DNA of 44,699 bases from Bacteroidia bacterium (GTDB taxonomy: Bacteria; Bacteroidota; Bacteroidia; Cytophagales; Cyclobacteriaceae). Positions 17,679 to 26,582 of this stretch are shown one piece after another. The notes beneath the pieces are model-generated. The model made no database searches and was not told where the DNA came from. It saw only the letters and a program-made list of their open reading frames with translations. The DNA lies in assembly GCA_030426345.1 (NCBI GenBank), contig JAUHYU010000036.1, positions 1 through 44,699 of the forward strand, given 5' to 3'. The translations under genes and the position numbers were made by a program. Numbering within the stretch: position 1 is the stretch's first letter; every line of letters starts with the position of its first letter.

Positions 17679-18128
17679 ATGTTGATGGTAGAGAAAAAAC
17701 AGGATAAGGTGTATGATTTGGCAAAGGATCATTTTTTAGGTGATTTCCCGACCACCTTGCCAATAGAGAAAGCATATTTACATATAGGGATGTACATGGG
17801 GTGGGTGATTGATCATCATGGATATTCGGAGTATTTTGAAGATGAGGCTTCTACAGAAATCTATAGATTTCGGCGGAGAGAGATCGGATGTATTATTTTA
17901 TCTGAAATTTGGAATGGCGCATTGAGTCATGAACTTTTCAGTACAGAAACCAATCTTTTTACTTTTTACTACTATGCCGGTGGTATTTTTAAAAGGGACT
18001 ATATTGACGTCTTGGTTAAATCGCATAAGACAATCTATCATGTAGAAGATGATTGGAACAATTTTAATGCCATAAGCCAACGCATGAGCGAGCGTTTTCA
18101 CGAATGGAAAAGGCTCGTTCGAAGTTGA
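17679..18128 (+). CDS. Conserved hypothetical, DUF7832-like
   Basis: About 149 residues, cytoplasmic, resembling DUF7832-type proteins: DKVYDLAKDHFLGDFPTTL, then AYLHIGMYMGWVIDHHGYS. The rest is mixed and ends basic. The frame is open back to TTG 17607, but that extension covers a hairpin and reads as a hydrophobic stretch unlike the family, so ATG 17679 (or 17685) is preferred. It converges with tex, 8 bp between stops. Some relatives occur with polymorphic-toxin or immunity genes, but nothing here suggests that. Function unknown. Confidence 0.6.
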   Translation: MLMVEKKQDKVYDLAKDHFLGDFPTTLPIEKAYLHIGMYMGWVIDHHGYSEYFEDEASTEIYRFRRREIGCIILSEIWNGALSHELFSTETNLFTFYYYAGGIFKRDYIDVLVKSHKTIYHVEDDWNNFNAISQRMSERFHEWKRLVRS

Positions 18129-18136
18129 TCTATCCT

Positions 18137-20395
18137 TTATTTAAACTTATTTCGCAATTGTGCCAACTTGTCTTCCATGGATTCTGAGGCCTTTTTGTCT
18201 TGATTTTTGGGAGCACGCTTGTCACGCTTTTCTGATTTTTTGAATTTAGGCTTTTCACCAAATGGATCACTTTTTAGTGACAAGGAAATCCGCTTGCGCG
18301 GAATGTCCACGGCGATCACAGTAGCCTTCACTTGTTGTTGCACCTTGATGTGATCAGCCGGATTGTCGATAAACCTATCCGCTATGTGGCTGGTATGCAC
18401 TAGGCCATCCTGATGCACGCCAATATCGACAAATGCCCCAAAATTAGTTACATTGGTAACTATTCCGTTAAGTGTCATCCCAACTTTCAGGTCTTCCATG
18501 GTATGGACTTGATCGTCAAACTCGACTTTTTCAAATGACTTCCTCGGGTCGCGGCCCGGTTTTTCCAACTCGCTCAGAATATCTTTTAAAGTAGGAAGTC
18601 CGATGGTGTCAGAAATGTATTTTTCCAGTTTTAATGAAGCTCTGAGGTCTTTTTCAGCGATCAAGGCATCAATGTTTGCATTGATATCCTTCGCCATCGA
18701 CTTCACGATATTGTAACTTTCTGGGTGAACGGCACTATTGTCTAATGGATTTTTGGCACTTTTGATGCGTAAAAAACCAGCCGCTTGCTCAAATACTTTT
18801 TCACCCATTCGGGGAACTTTTTTTAAAGCTGTTCTGCTGGTAAATGGCCCATTTTCATTTCTGAATGTTACAATATTTTTAGCGAGAGCAGGGCCAAGGC
18901 CGGAAACGTAGCTGAGCAGTTCTTTGCTGGCGGTATTCACTTCCACGCCCACGGCATTCACACAGCTGATTACGATATCATCCAAACCTTGCTTCAGAGC
19001 ATTTTGATCTACATCGTGCTGATATTGACCAACTCCTATGGATTTTGGATCGATCTTTACCAATTCAGCCAGAGGGTCCATGAGCCGTCTGCCGATGGAA
19101 ACCGATCCACGAACCGTTAGGTCATAGTCCGCAAATTCTTCCCGCGCCACTTCTGATGCAGAATAGATTGATGCGCCACTTTCATTGACCATCACCACAA
19201 GTATTTCTTTTGGCAACCCTATGGATTTTACAAACTTTTCTGTCTCTCTCGCGGCAGTGCCATTGCCGATGGCAATAGCTTCGATTTGATATTTGGCACA
19301 AAGTGCCTGAATAGTGGCAGCAGATTTTACTGTGTTTTTCTGAGGTTCATTTGGAAAGATGGCCTCATTATGCAGCAATTTCCCTTGCTTATCGAGGCAT
19401 ACTATTTTACATCCCGTTCTGAATCCTGGGTCAACGGCTAAAATATTTTTTGCCCCAAGTGGAGCAGAAAGCAACAATTCCTTCAGATTATCCTTGAAAA
19501 CAGTGATCGCATCAAGATCTGCTTTTTTCTTTGTTTCCAAACGCACCTCAGTTTCCATCGAGGGTTTTAGCAATCGCTTGTAGGCATCTTTGATTGCCAA
19601 CTCAACTTGGGCAGATGATTCATTCGGACCTTTTAAATATTCTTTTTCGATTAGTGTGAAGACATCCTCTTCATTCGGGCTGATATCCAAGCTCAGGAAC
19701 ATTTCTTTTTCGCCTCGGCGCATAGCCAATAGCCTGTGTGAAGCAACTTTGCTGATGGGTTCTTCCCATTCAAAATAATCTTTGTATTTAGCTGCAGCTT
19801 CTTCTTTCCCTTTGATCACTTTTGATTTTATGATGCCATGGGAAATGAATACTTTTCTGACACACGCACGAATATCAGCGTCTTCATTGATCCGCTCTGC
19901 AATAATATCTCTAGCTCCTGCTAAGGCATCTTCCTCAGTTTCTACCCCTAATTCTTTGTTGATATATTTTTGTGCTTCGTCAGCAATACCCATGGATTTT
20001 TGAAGCATTATTGCATCAGCCAACGGCTCAAGGCCTTTTTCCTTGGCCATGGAGGCACGGGTTTTTCGCTTGGGTTTGTAGGGCAAATAAATGTCTTCGA
20101 GTGCCGTCATGGTTTGTGCGGCATTTATTTTTTTAGTCAGCTCGGGAGTCAGTTTGCCTTGTTCTTCAATAGATTTTAAAATGGCTTCACGCCGTTTGTC
20201 CAGTTCTTTTAGTTGTTCGACTCGATCACGAATTGCAGCGATTACGACTTCATCAAGGCTGCCCGTGGCTTCCTTTCTATACCGCGCGATAAATGGAACT
20301 GTGCCACCACCATCTATCAAAGTTGTTACTGCCTCTACTTGCTGCTCCCTGATGCCCAATTCTGCCGCTACGACATTTGAATAATTTTTTATCAT
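18137..20395 (-). CDS. tex: Tex-family RNA-binding transcription accessory protein
   Basis: A 752-residue Tex protein, a cytoplasmic nucleic-acid-binding factor linked to transcription and RNA metabolism. Domains in order are the N-terminal helical Tex region (1-300), a YqgF/RNase H-like domain (about 320-450, ILAVDPGFRTGCKIVCLD), helix-hairpin-helix motifs (about 490-560, SYVSGLGPALAKNIV and KVPRMGEKVFEQ), and an S1 RNA-binding domain (about 640-710, GIVTNVTNFGAFVDIGVHQ). The tail is lysine-rich. Length is typical. One exact copy of the dispersed motif lies at 19991-20000. Confidence 0.96.
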   Translation of the reverse strand: MIKNYSNVVAAELGIREQQVEAVTTLIDGGGTVPFIARYRKEATGSLDEVVIAAIRDRVEQLKELDKRREAILKSIEEQGKLTPELTKKINAAQTMTALEDIYLPYKPKRKTRASMAKEKGLEPLADAIMLQKSMGIADEAQKYINKELGVETEEDALAGARDIIAERINEDADIRACVRKVFISHGIIKSKVIKGKEEAAAKYKDYFEWEEPISKVASHRLLAMRRGEKEMFLSLDISPNEEDVFTLIEKEYLKGPNESSAQVELAIKDAYKRLLKPSMETEVRLETKKKADLDAITVFKDNLKELLLSAPLGAKNILAVDPGFRTGCKIVCLDKQGKLLHNEAIFPNEPQKNTVKSAATIQALCAKYQIEAIAIGNGTAARETEKFVKSIGLPKEILVVMVNESGASIYSASEVAREEFADYDLTVRGSVSIGRRLMDPLAELVKIDPKSIGVGQYQHDVDQNALKQGLDDIVISCVNAVGVEVNTASKELLSYVSGLGPALAKNIVTFRNENGPFTSRTALKKVPRMGEKVFEQAAGFLRIKSAKNPLDNSAVHPESYNIVKSMAKDINANIDALIAEKDLRASLKLEKYISDTIGLPTLKDILSELEKPGRDPRKSFEKVEFDDQVHTMEDLKVGMTLNGIVTNVTNFGAFVDIGVHQDGLVHTSHIADRFIDNPADHIKVQQQVKATVIAVDIPRKRISLSLKSDPFGEKPKFKKSEKRDKRAPKNQDKKASESMEDKLAQLRNKFK

Positions 20396-20490
20396 TTATA
20401 TTTGAACGTTAATTGATTTTATCCGTGAAATCCCTAAATGGAAAAATTAATTCGGGCAAAAATAGCATTTTGCTGCTGACAAAAAGAGAT

Positions 20491-21078
20491 ATGAAAAAGA
20501 AAAAATCCGGTAAACGGGAAATTATTGAATGGGCCATTTTTTTAGGCATTTTTGGAATTTTATTTGGCACAGGATTACATACACCGGTATTTGGGTTCAT
20601 CCAGGGGCTTATCCTCAAAACCGGGATCATACAGCCCTCAATCGACGAAACACCCTCAGAACGTGCAGATTATAATTTTGCATTAGTAGATCAAGATGGA
20701 AATAAAGTGCCTTTTGACAACTTTCAAGAAAAGGCGGTCTTTGTGAACTTATGGGCGACTTGGTGTCCACCATGCATTGCAGAAATGCCGGACATCAATG
20801 ATCTCTATAATGAAATGAATGACAAGGGAATTGAGTTTGTACTTATTTCGTTGGACGATGATTTTCAAAAAGCTAAAGATTTCGTCAAGAGAAAAGAATA
20901 CGATTTCCCGGTTTATCAATTGGCCAGCTCGCTACCTGCAGTATACAGTAGCAATGCAATTCCCACTACTTATGTACTTTCACCGGAAGGAAATATAGTG
21001 GTAACAAAGTCGGGAATGGCCAAATACAACACGAAAAAATTCAGAAAATTTTTAGAAGAATTGGCTGCTCGCCAGTGA
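20491..21078 (+). CDS. Membrane-anchored TlpA-like thiol-disulfide protein
   Basis: A 195-residue protein with one N-terminal membrane helix (IIEWAIFLGIFGILFG) after a very basic start, then a periplasmic thioredoxin fold carrying the redox motif WATWCPPCIAEMP and the cis-proline loop AIPTTYVLSPEG. It should reduce or exchange disulfides in the periplasm, as TlpA/ResA proteins do. The frame extends to TTG 20413, but ATG 20491 gives the normal short basic N-terminus. It is divergent from tex and convergent with glycerate kinase. Confidence 0.9.
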   Translation: MKKKKSGKREIIEWAIFLGIFGILFGTGLHTPVFGFIQGLILKTGIIQPSIDETPSERADYNFALVDQDGNKVPFDNFQEKAVFVNLWATWCPPCIAEMPDINDLYNEMNDKGIEFVLISLDDDFQKAKDFVKRKEYDFPVYQLASSLPAVYSSNAIPTTYVLSPEGNIVVTKSGMAKYNTKKFRKFLEELAARQ

Positions 21079-21109
21079 CACTTCAAGACAAAGTAGAAAA
21101 AGGAAAAAA

Positions 21110-22255
21110 CTATTTTATTTGCGAGATTTTATAATTCAAAGCCAATAAATTTCCTATTTGACATGCAGTTGCTTCCAAGTCTTTTCCGGTATTTTGCATG
21201 GCTTGTTCCAAGTTCATGGGGCCGTTGGTGATCGGGAAAACCGCATCAAAAACTGTATTTAATTCATATATGTTTTCTGCATGGCCTACGAGAATAATAG
21301 ATGGTATTCCATGGGTTTTAGCCACATTAGCGGCACCTGCTGGGCCTTTGCCTTGTAGCGTTTGTTTGTCTACTTTTCCCTCTGTAGTGATTAAAAGGTC
21401 AGCATCTGACAATGCAGATTCAAAACCCATTTTATCCAACAGAAAGTCTACACCGCCAACCAGAGTGGTTGGAAAGAATGATTTTAATGCTACGGCAATT
21501 CCCCCGGCAGCTCCGGCTCCTTCCATTTGAGAAAAGTCGTTTCCGGTTTTTGATACTAAAATTTGATTGTAGCGTTTCATGGATTTTTCAAGCTTTTCAA
21601 CCGCTTTAGGATCCGCTCCTTTTTGAGGACCAAAAACATGTGCAGACCCATGAATTCCAAGTAATGGATTATCTACATCACACAATATCACAAACTCAGT
21701 TTCATGGATTTTTGCGGCTTTTTCATCCAGGGAAATATGTGCTAGTGCTAATAATGGGTTAGTGTTAGTGGTAATATTTTTTCCTTCTGAGTCTAGTAAT
21801 TTTGCGCCAAGCGCTTGTAAAATTCCCAACCCGCCATCGACACTAGCGCTGCCACCAAGGCCAAGAATTATCTTTTTAGCACCTTGATCGATCGCCGTTT
21901 TGATTAACTGTCCTGTTCCAAAAGTATTGGCTTTTAATGGATTTAAGAGGCTTTTTTCGACCAAACTAATGCCCGAGGCCTTTGCAACTTCTATCACAGC
22001 CGTTTGCCCATTTTCAATACTGACCCAAGAAGCGGATACTTTCTCGCCCAATGGCCCTTGCACAATTGTGTCGTGTATTTTTCCACCAAGGAAATGATGA
22101 AAAACTTCCAGCGTGTGATCGCCACCGTCGGCAATAGGGAACAATTCGCAGTTTACCGAAAGCTTGCTTTTTTGCAGTCCGTTTTGAATAGATTTAGCAA
22201 CATCAAACGCGTTTAGGCTTCCTTTAAATGAATTTGGTGCAATGATTATTTTCAT
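21110..22255 (-). CDS. Glycerate kinase (GarK/GlxK type)
   Basis: A 381-residue type II glycerate kinase that phosphorylates glycerate with ATP. Hallmarks are MKIIIAPNSFKGSL at the start, ADGGDHTLEVF, the glycine-rich LGLGGSASVDGGLGILQALG, and EGAGAAGGIAV. Length matches the family. Two exact copies of the dispersed motif lie inside (21578-21587 and 21703-21712), read in different frames (EKSMKR and AKIHET), which argues that DNA rather than protein is under selection there. Confidence 0.95.
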   Translation of the reverse strand: MKIIIAPNSFKGSLNAFDVAKSIQNGLQKSKLSVNCELFPIADGGDHTLEVFHHFLGGKIHDTIVQGPLGEKVSASWVSIENGQTAVIEVAKASGISLVEKSLLNPLKANTFGTGQLIKTAIDQGAKKIILGLGGSASVDGGLGILQALGAKLLDSEGKNITTNTNPLLALAHISLDEKAAKIHETEFVILCDVDNPLLGIHGSAHVFGPQKGADPKAVEKLEKSMKRYNQILVSKTGNDFSQMEGAGAAGGIAVALKSFFPTTLVGGVDFLLDKMGFESALSDADLLITTEGKVDKQTLQGKGPAGAANVAKTHGIPSIILVGHAENIYELNTVFDAVFPITNGPMNLEQAMQNTGKDLEATACQIGNLLALNYKISQIK

Positions 22256-22345
22256 AAGAGAAGTTAAATATATAATAAAACCATGACCAATGCGAAAAGC
22301 CTGTTTGGAAATAGGACAAGCGGAAAAAACATTTGGATTGAGAAA

Positions 22346-22822
22346 CTAGTGCTTTTTATAAGGTCTGTAGAAAATGATCTTTCCACTTTTCATATGCTCC
22401 ATGTTGAATTCGCTAATCCCAACTTTTCTACCGCTAAAGCTTGTGTTTTGGTGGGCGAGTTGAAAGTGTCCAGAATCCATGACTTTATATATAATGGCTG
22501 TGTGATGAAGCATAGTTTCGGTATGGATTGAATTCCCTACCGTGTATTCCAGTTTTACGTTTTCCAATTGCATGATATCGCCGGGAAAGATTTGGTCTTT
22601 TTTGTATTTCAATGGTTTGCCAAAAATATAAATGCTTTTTTGGCTGCCGCGGTCGAGGTAAGCCCCTGCGTGATCTAGAGCCGCCGCCGCGAGATCCCAG
22701 CATTCCCCATAAGCAACTTTCTTACCAACCACAGTGTCCACGTATTCAATAATTTTTTCGTTCAAATCGGGAATGCCATAGCTCCACGAAACAAAAATGA
22801 ACAATAAAGATAAATGGGCCAT
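22346..22822 (-). CDS. Secreted NlpC/P60- or CHAP-like protein
   Basis: A 158-residue protein with a short signal-like N-terminus (LSLLFIFVSWSYG). The order Cys in GKKVAYGECWDLAAAALDHAGA, then a lipocalin-like turn PGDIMQLENV, then HHTAIIYKV and FQLAHQNTS fits the Cys-His-His/Gln plan of NlpC/P60 or CHAP-type peptidoglycan or amide hydrolases, related to the BBXX-like subset. The match is by motif order only. It is upstream of the glycerate kinase on the same strand, 90 bp apart. Confidence 0.5.
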   Translation of the reverse strand: MAHLSLLFIFVSWSYGIPDLNEKIIEYVDTVVGKKVAYGECWDLAAAALDHAGAYLDRGSQKSIYIFGKPLKYKKDQIFPGDIMQLENVKLEYTVGNSIHTETMLHHTAIIYKVMDSGHFQLAHQNTSFSGRKVGISEFNMEHMKSGKIIFYRPYKKH

Positions 22823-22933
22823 GGGAGAATAAATTGGTTATTGATGTATAAATCTACAAAAGATATCAACGTTGTTGGTATTGAAATAGTTAGTAATACA
22901 GTAAATTTATGTTTATAACCGCAAATAGATTTT

Positions 22934-24004
22934 ATGATCAATTATAAAATATTGGTTCCTCTTTTGGTTGTTCTGCTATCGATGCTGGCATACATGCAAT
23001 TTACTAGCAGTGGCCGGGAATATTCAAAGGAAATTGATTTTATAAATGGGGTAAGCTATGTGGCACCATCGCGTGGATTAACCGAAGTCCCATTTGAATC
23101 CGTGGTCAATTTACATGCCAACTGGGTAGCAGCGATGCCATTTGCCTTTATCGATGGAAATACTCCGAACGTGCGGTACAACCATGAAAGGCAATGGTGG
23201 GGAGAGCGGGCGGAAGGAATCGCTAAAACAATAGAACATGCCAAGAGTAATAAGTTGAAAGTAATGCTCAAACCTCATGTTTGGGTGAAGGGGCAAGGGT
23301 GGACTGGTGATTATAAATTGGCATCAGAGCAGGAGTGGGAAACATGGGAAAAAGACTATACGGATTATATACTGACGTATGCGCGAATAGCTGATTCTTT
23401 GCAGGTAGAAGCATTTTGTGTGGGACTTGAGTTCAAAAATGTGGTCATAGAAAGACCGGAGTTTTTCAAGGGCCTGATTAGCGAGGTGAGAAAGGTTTAT
23501 GGCGGATTGGTCACTTATGCTGCCAATTGGGACAACTATCAAAATGTGTCGTTTTGGAAGAGTGTGGATTTTATAGGGATCAATGCCTATTTCCCACTTT
23601 CTCAGGAAGCAACACCGTCGGTAGCAACTTTGGAAACTGCCTGGGATGTGGAAAAGGGAAACCTTAGAAAACTAAGTAAAAAGTATCGAAAACCCATAGT
23701 ATTTACCGAGTTCGGATACCGAAGCATGGATAAGGCGGCTGGCAATCAATGGGAATTGGAGCATCATAGAAAATATACTGGGCAATCAAACATGAAAGCA
23801 CAGGAAAATGCCTATCAGGCCTTGTTTAAAACATTTTGGGAGGAATCATGGATTCGGGGAGGTTTTTTATGGAAATGGTACCCAAATCACGACGATAAGC
23901 TGAATGCAGACAACTCGGATTATACCCCTCAAAAAAAACCTGTTGAAAATATTATCCGAAAGTGGTATAAAATCCATGAACATCCCGCTCATATTGATTA
24001 TTGA
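22934..24004 (+). CDS. GH113-like glycoside hydrolase, membrane-anchored
   Basis: A 356-residue TIM-barrel enzyme resembling GH113 (beta-mannanase) and related GTA-TIM proteins. An N-terminal hydrophobic helix (LVPLLVVLLSMLAYM) anchors or exports it. Segments typical of the family are the start INGVSYVAP, MLKPHVWVKG, the acid/base region CVGLEFKN and the nucleophile region VFTEFGYRS. It is expected to cleave beta-mannosyl or similar linkages; the substrate is not certain. It is a single gene on the + strand ahead of clcA-like. One exact motif copy lies at 23969-23978 near its 3' end. Confidence 0.82.
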   Translation: MINYKILVPLLVVLLSMLAYMQFTSSGREYSKEIDFINGVSYVAPSRGLTEVPFESVVNLHANWVAAMPFAFIDGNTPNVRYNHERQWWGERAEGIAKTIEHAKSNKLKVMLKPHVWVKGQGWTGDYKLASEQEWETWEKDYTDYILTYARIADSLQVEAFCVGLEFKNVVIERPEFFKGLISEVRKVYGGLVTYAANWDNYQNVSFWKSVDFIGINAYFPLSQEATPSVATLETAWDVEKGNLRKLSKKYRKPIVFTEFGYRSMDKAAGNQWELEHHRKYTGQSNMKAQENAYQALFKTFWEESWIRGGFLWKWYPNHDDKLNADNSDYTPQKKPVENIIRKWYKIHEHPAHIDY

Positions 24005-24064
24005 TTTTATATTTGTCTTTAATTTTCTTGACTTGAGTATCCGCTCAAAACATTATCAATTATA

Positions 24065-25840
24065 ATGACAAAAATTGGTCCTTTATCCAAATTTTTAATT
24101 TGGCGTAGAAATCATATCAGCGACGCTAGGTTCATGATGATGTTGAGCGTAATCGTTGGAATTGGAGCTGGTTTAGGAGCAGTTGTTATCAAGAATTCCG
24201 TCAGGTTAATCGAGCATTTACTCATGCAGGGATTCTCCGATGATATGCACAATTATTTGTATTTTATATATCCTGCCATCGGGATTTTTTTAGTGGTTTT
24301 GTTCACAAGGTTTGTATTAAAAAAGTCGGTTGGCCATGGAATTCCCAACGTTTTGTATGCCATTTCCAAAAACAGCAGTATCATAAAGGCTTACCAGATG
24401 TTTTCATCTATCATTACCAGTTCATTGACAGTTGGGTTTGGCGGGTCTGTGGGATTGGAGGGGCCGACTGTTTCTACAGGAGCCGCAATTGGTTCTAATG
24501 TCGGTAGGGTTTTGCGGCTTGATTACAGAAGGGTAACACTTTTGGTGGGTTGCGCATCTGCAGGGGCTATGTCGGCAATTTTCAAGTCACCCATCGCGGC
24601 AGTGATTTTTGCAATCGAAGTGTTGATGCTTGATCTCACCATGGCAGCATTGGTACCGTTGTTGATTTCTTCCGTTACTGCAGCGTTGGTGTCTTATGCA
24701 TTGATGGGCCAGTTCTCAGTGTATGATTTTCACGTCACTGAGCAGTTCAATATGGGAAATATCCCGTTTTATATTCTTCTCGGGGTTTTGGCCGGATTCA
24801 TCTCACTGAGCTTTACACGGATATATAATTTTGTGGAGGACACGTTCGACAAAGTGAAAACCTGGTACGCAAAGCTAATTTTAGGTGTAGCCGTTTTAGG
24901 TGTTTTATTGTTCTTTTTGCCATCACTTTATGGAGAAGGGTATGATGTAGTGAGTTCCAGCCTCAAAGGTGATTATTCCGAACTGTTTAAAAACAGCATG
25001 TTTTATAGCTTTCGCGAAAATGGTGTCGCCATCATTTTGATGTTTGTAGCAGTAATATTTTTCAAAAGTATCGCGACATCCGTGACATTTGGTGCTGGGG
25101 GCATAGGTGGAATTTTCGCACCGACTTTATTTATTGGAGCTAATACTGGCCTATTCCTTGGTGAAATCTTGCGGTATTTCGGATACGAGTCGGTCAAGTC
25201 TAGCAATTTTGCCCTGATTGGTATGTGTGGGCTTATCGCAGGTGTACTCCATGCTCCGCTCACGGCAATATTCTTGATAGCGGAATTAACGGGGGGATAC
25301 CAGTTATTTGTGCCTCTCATGATTGTTTCCACAATTTCATATAGTACAATCAAGTATTTTACTAAAACTTCTGTCTATACCAGACAGCTGGCAAGAAAAG
25401 GAGAACTGTTTACCCATGACAAGGATAAAATGGTGATCTCACTGATGAATGTAAAGAATCTTCTGGAAGTTAATTTTAATACAGTGACTAAAGATGCCTC
25501 TCTTGGTGACTTAGTGAAGGTTATTACAAAATCAAAGAGGAATGTTTTTCCAGTAGTTGATGATAATGGGATTTTTCATGGTGTAGTTCATCTCAATGAT
25601 ATTCGCGATGTGATCTTCAAGCCGGAGTTGTATGACTCAGTGACTGTAGCCAGCCTGATGCAAGCACCTATGACCTCCGCAACTTTGAATGACTCAATGC
25701 AGGATATTGTGGAGAAATTCCAGAAAACGCCTCATTTTAATATTGTAGTATTGGAAAATGGCAAGTATGTCGGCTTTGTTTCCCGGGCCAATGTTTTTTC
25801 TAAATACAGGAAATTACTGAAGGAATTTTCGGAGGATTAG
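24065..25840 (+). CDS. CLC-family chloride channel/transporter with CBS pair
   Basis: A 591-residue CLC protein: membrane domain 1-430 and two cytosolic CBS domains (about 455-590, MNVKNLLEVNFNTVTKDASL and VASLMQAPMTSATLN). Selectivity segments are GHGIPNV (the usual GSGIP Ser replaced by His), GSVGLEGPTV (gating Glu kept in GxEGP) and GGIGGIFAPTLF. Retention of the gating Glu is compatible with either channel or H+ antiport behaviour. Its stop overlaps the stop of the convergent nucleotidyltransferase gene by 4 bp. Confidence 0.93.
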   Translation: MTKIGPLSKFLIWRRNHISDARFMMMLSVIVGIGAGLGAVVIKNSVRLIEHLLMQGFSDDMHNYLYFIYPAIGIFLVVLFTRFVLKKSVGHGIPNVLYAISKNSSIIKAYQMFSSIITSSLTVGFGGSVGLEGPTVSTGAAIGSNVGRVLRLDYRRVTLLVGCASAGAMSAIFKSPIAAVIFAIEVLMLDLTMAALVPLLISSVTAALVSYALMGQFSVYDFHVTEQFNMGNIPFYILLGVLAGFISLSFTRIYNFVEDTFDKVKTWYAKLILGVAVLGVLLFFLPSLYGEGYDVVSSSLKGDYSELFKNSMFYSFRENGVAIILMFVAVIFFKSIATSVTFGAGGIGGIFAPTLFIGANTGLFLGEILRYFGYESVKSSNFALIGMCGLIAGVLHAPLTAIFLIAELTGGYQLFVPLMIVSTISYSTIKYFTKTSVYTRQLARKGELFTHDKDKMVISLMNVKNLLEVNFNTVTKDASLGDLVKVITKSKRNVFPVVDDNGIFHGVVHLNDIRDVIFKPELYDSVTVASLMQAPMTSATLNDSMQDIVEKFQKTPHFNIVVLENGKYVGFVSRANVFSKYRKLLKEFSED

Positions 25841-26580
25841 TGGCTGGAGACAAACTGCTCAATCTCAATTTCCCTTTCCCCACGCTGTAATTTCTCGGGT
25901 GTTCCAACATCAATCCAATATGATTTGTCATCAACATATCCCATGATCTTATGTGCCTTTGCCAACCTTAAATAGACGTCAACTATGGAAAAACAACCCT
26001 TTTCATGTATGAGATTGAAAATCGCAGGATCAATTACATGAAGGCATGAGAAGGCGATTTGTTCTAAATTGTTTTGACTTTTGGAAGTCAATATTTTTTC
26101 TTGAGTAAGCACGTTTTCCCATCCACATAAATTTACGTTTTTATCAAATAGAAAAAATCGGCTTCCCGGTCTATGCCTTACAAGCAATGTTGCCAAAGCC
26201 TTATTTTTTTGGTGATAGCGGTAAAACGCCTGTAAATCAATGTCTGTAAGCGTATCCACATTATGGACTAAGAATGGTTTTTTGTCATCAAAAAACCACG
26301 AAGCCTTTTTGAGCCCACCACCGGTATCCAAGAGTTCTTCGGTTTCATCAGAGATTTGTATGTTGATCCCGAAGTTGTTTTTCGACTTCAAGAAGTCGGT
26401 TATCATGTCTGCATAGTGGTGGACATTGACAATAATATCCTTAAATCCATGATTGATCAATCGCCGAATAACGATTTCCAAAAGCGGCGTGCCATGTATT
26501 TCCGCCATTGCTTTTGGCCGATCGTTGGTTATAGGCCTCAGCCTTGTGCCAAGGCCTGCAGCAAATATCATCGCTTTCAT
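25837..26580 (-). CDS. murU: Nucleotidyltransferase, MurU-like
   Basis: A 247-residue sugar-1-phosphate nucleotidyltransferase. The N-terminal GLGTRLRPIT NTP loop, DRPKAMAEI, and the LDTGGGLKKA motif place it with MurU and GDP-mannose pyrophosphorylase-like enzymes. Next to an AmgK-like kinase, the likely job is to turn MurNAc-1-phosphate into UDP-MurNAc in the peptidoglycan recycling shortcut that bypasses fosfomycin-sensitive MurA. It starts 2 bp after the kinase stop, so the two genes are probably translated together. Other hexose-1-phosphate substrates cannot be excluded. Confidence 0.75.
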   Translation of the reverse strand: MKAMIFAAGLGTRLRPITNDRPKAMAEIHGTPLLEIVIRRLINHGFKDIIVNVHHYADMITDFLKSKNNFGINIQISDETEELLDTGGGLKKASWFFDDKKPFLVHNVDTLTDIDLQAFYRYHQKNKALATLLVRHRPGSRFFLFDKNVNLCGWENVLTQEKILTSKSQNNLEQIAFSCLHVIDPAIFNLIHEKGCFSIVDVYLRLAKAHKIMGYVDDKSYWIDVGTPEKLQRGEREIEIEQFVSSH

Positions 26581-26582
26581 AG

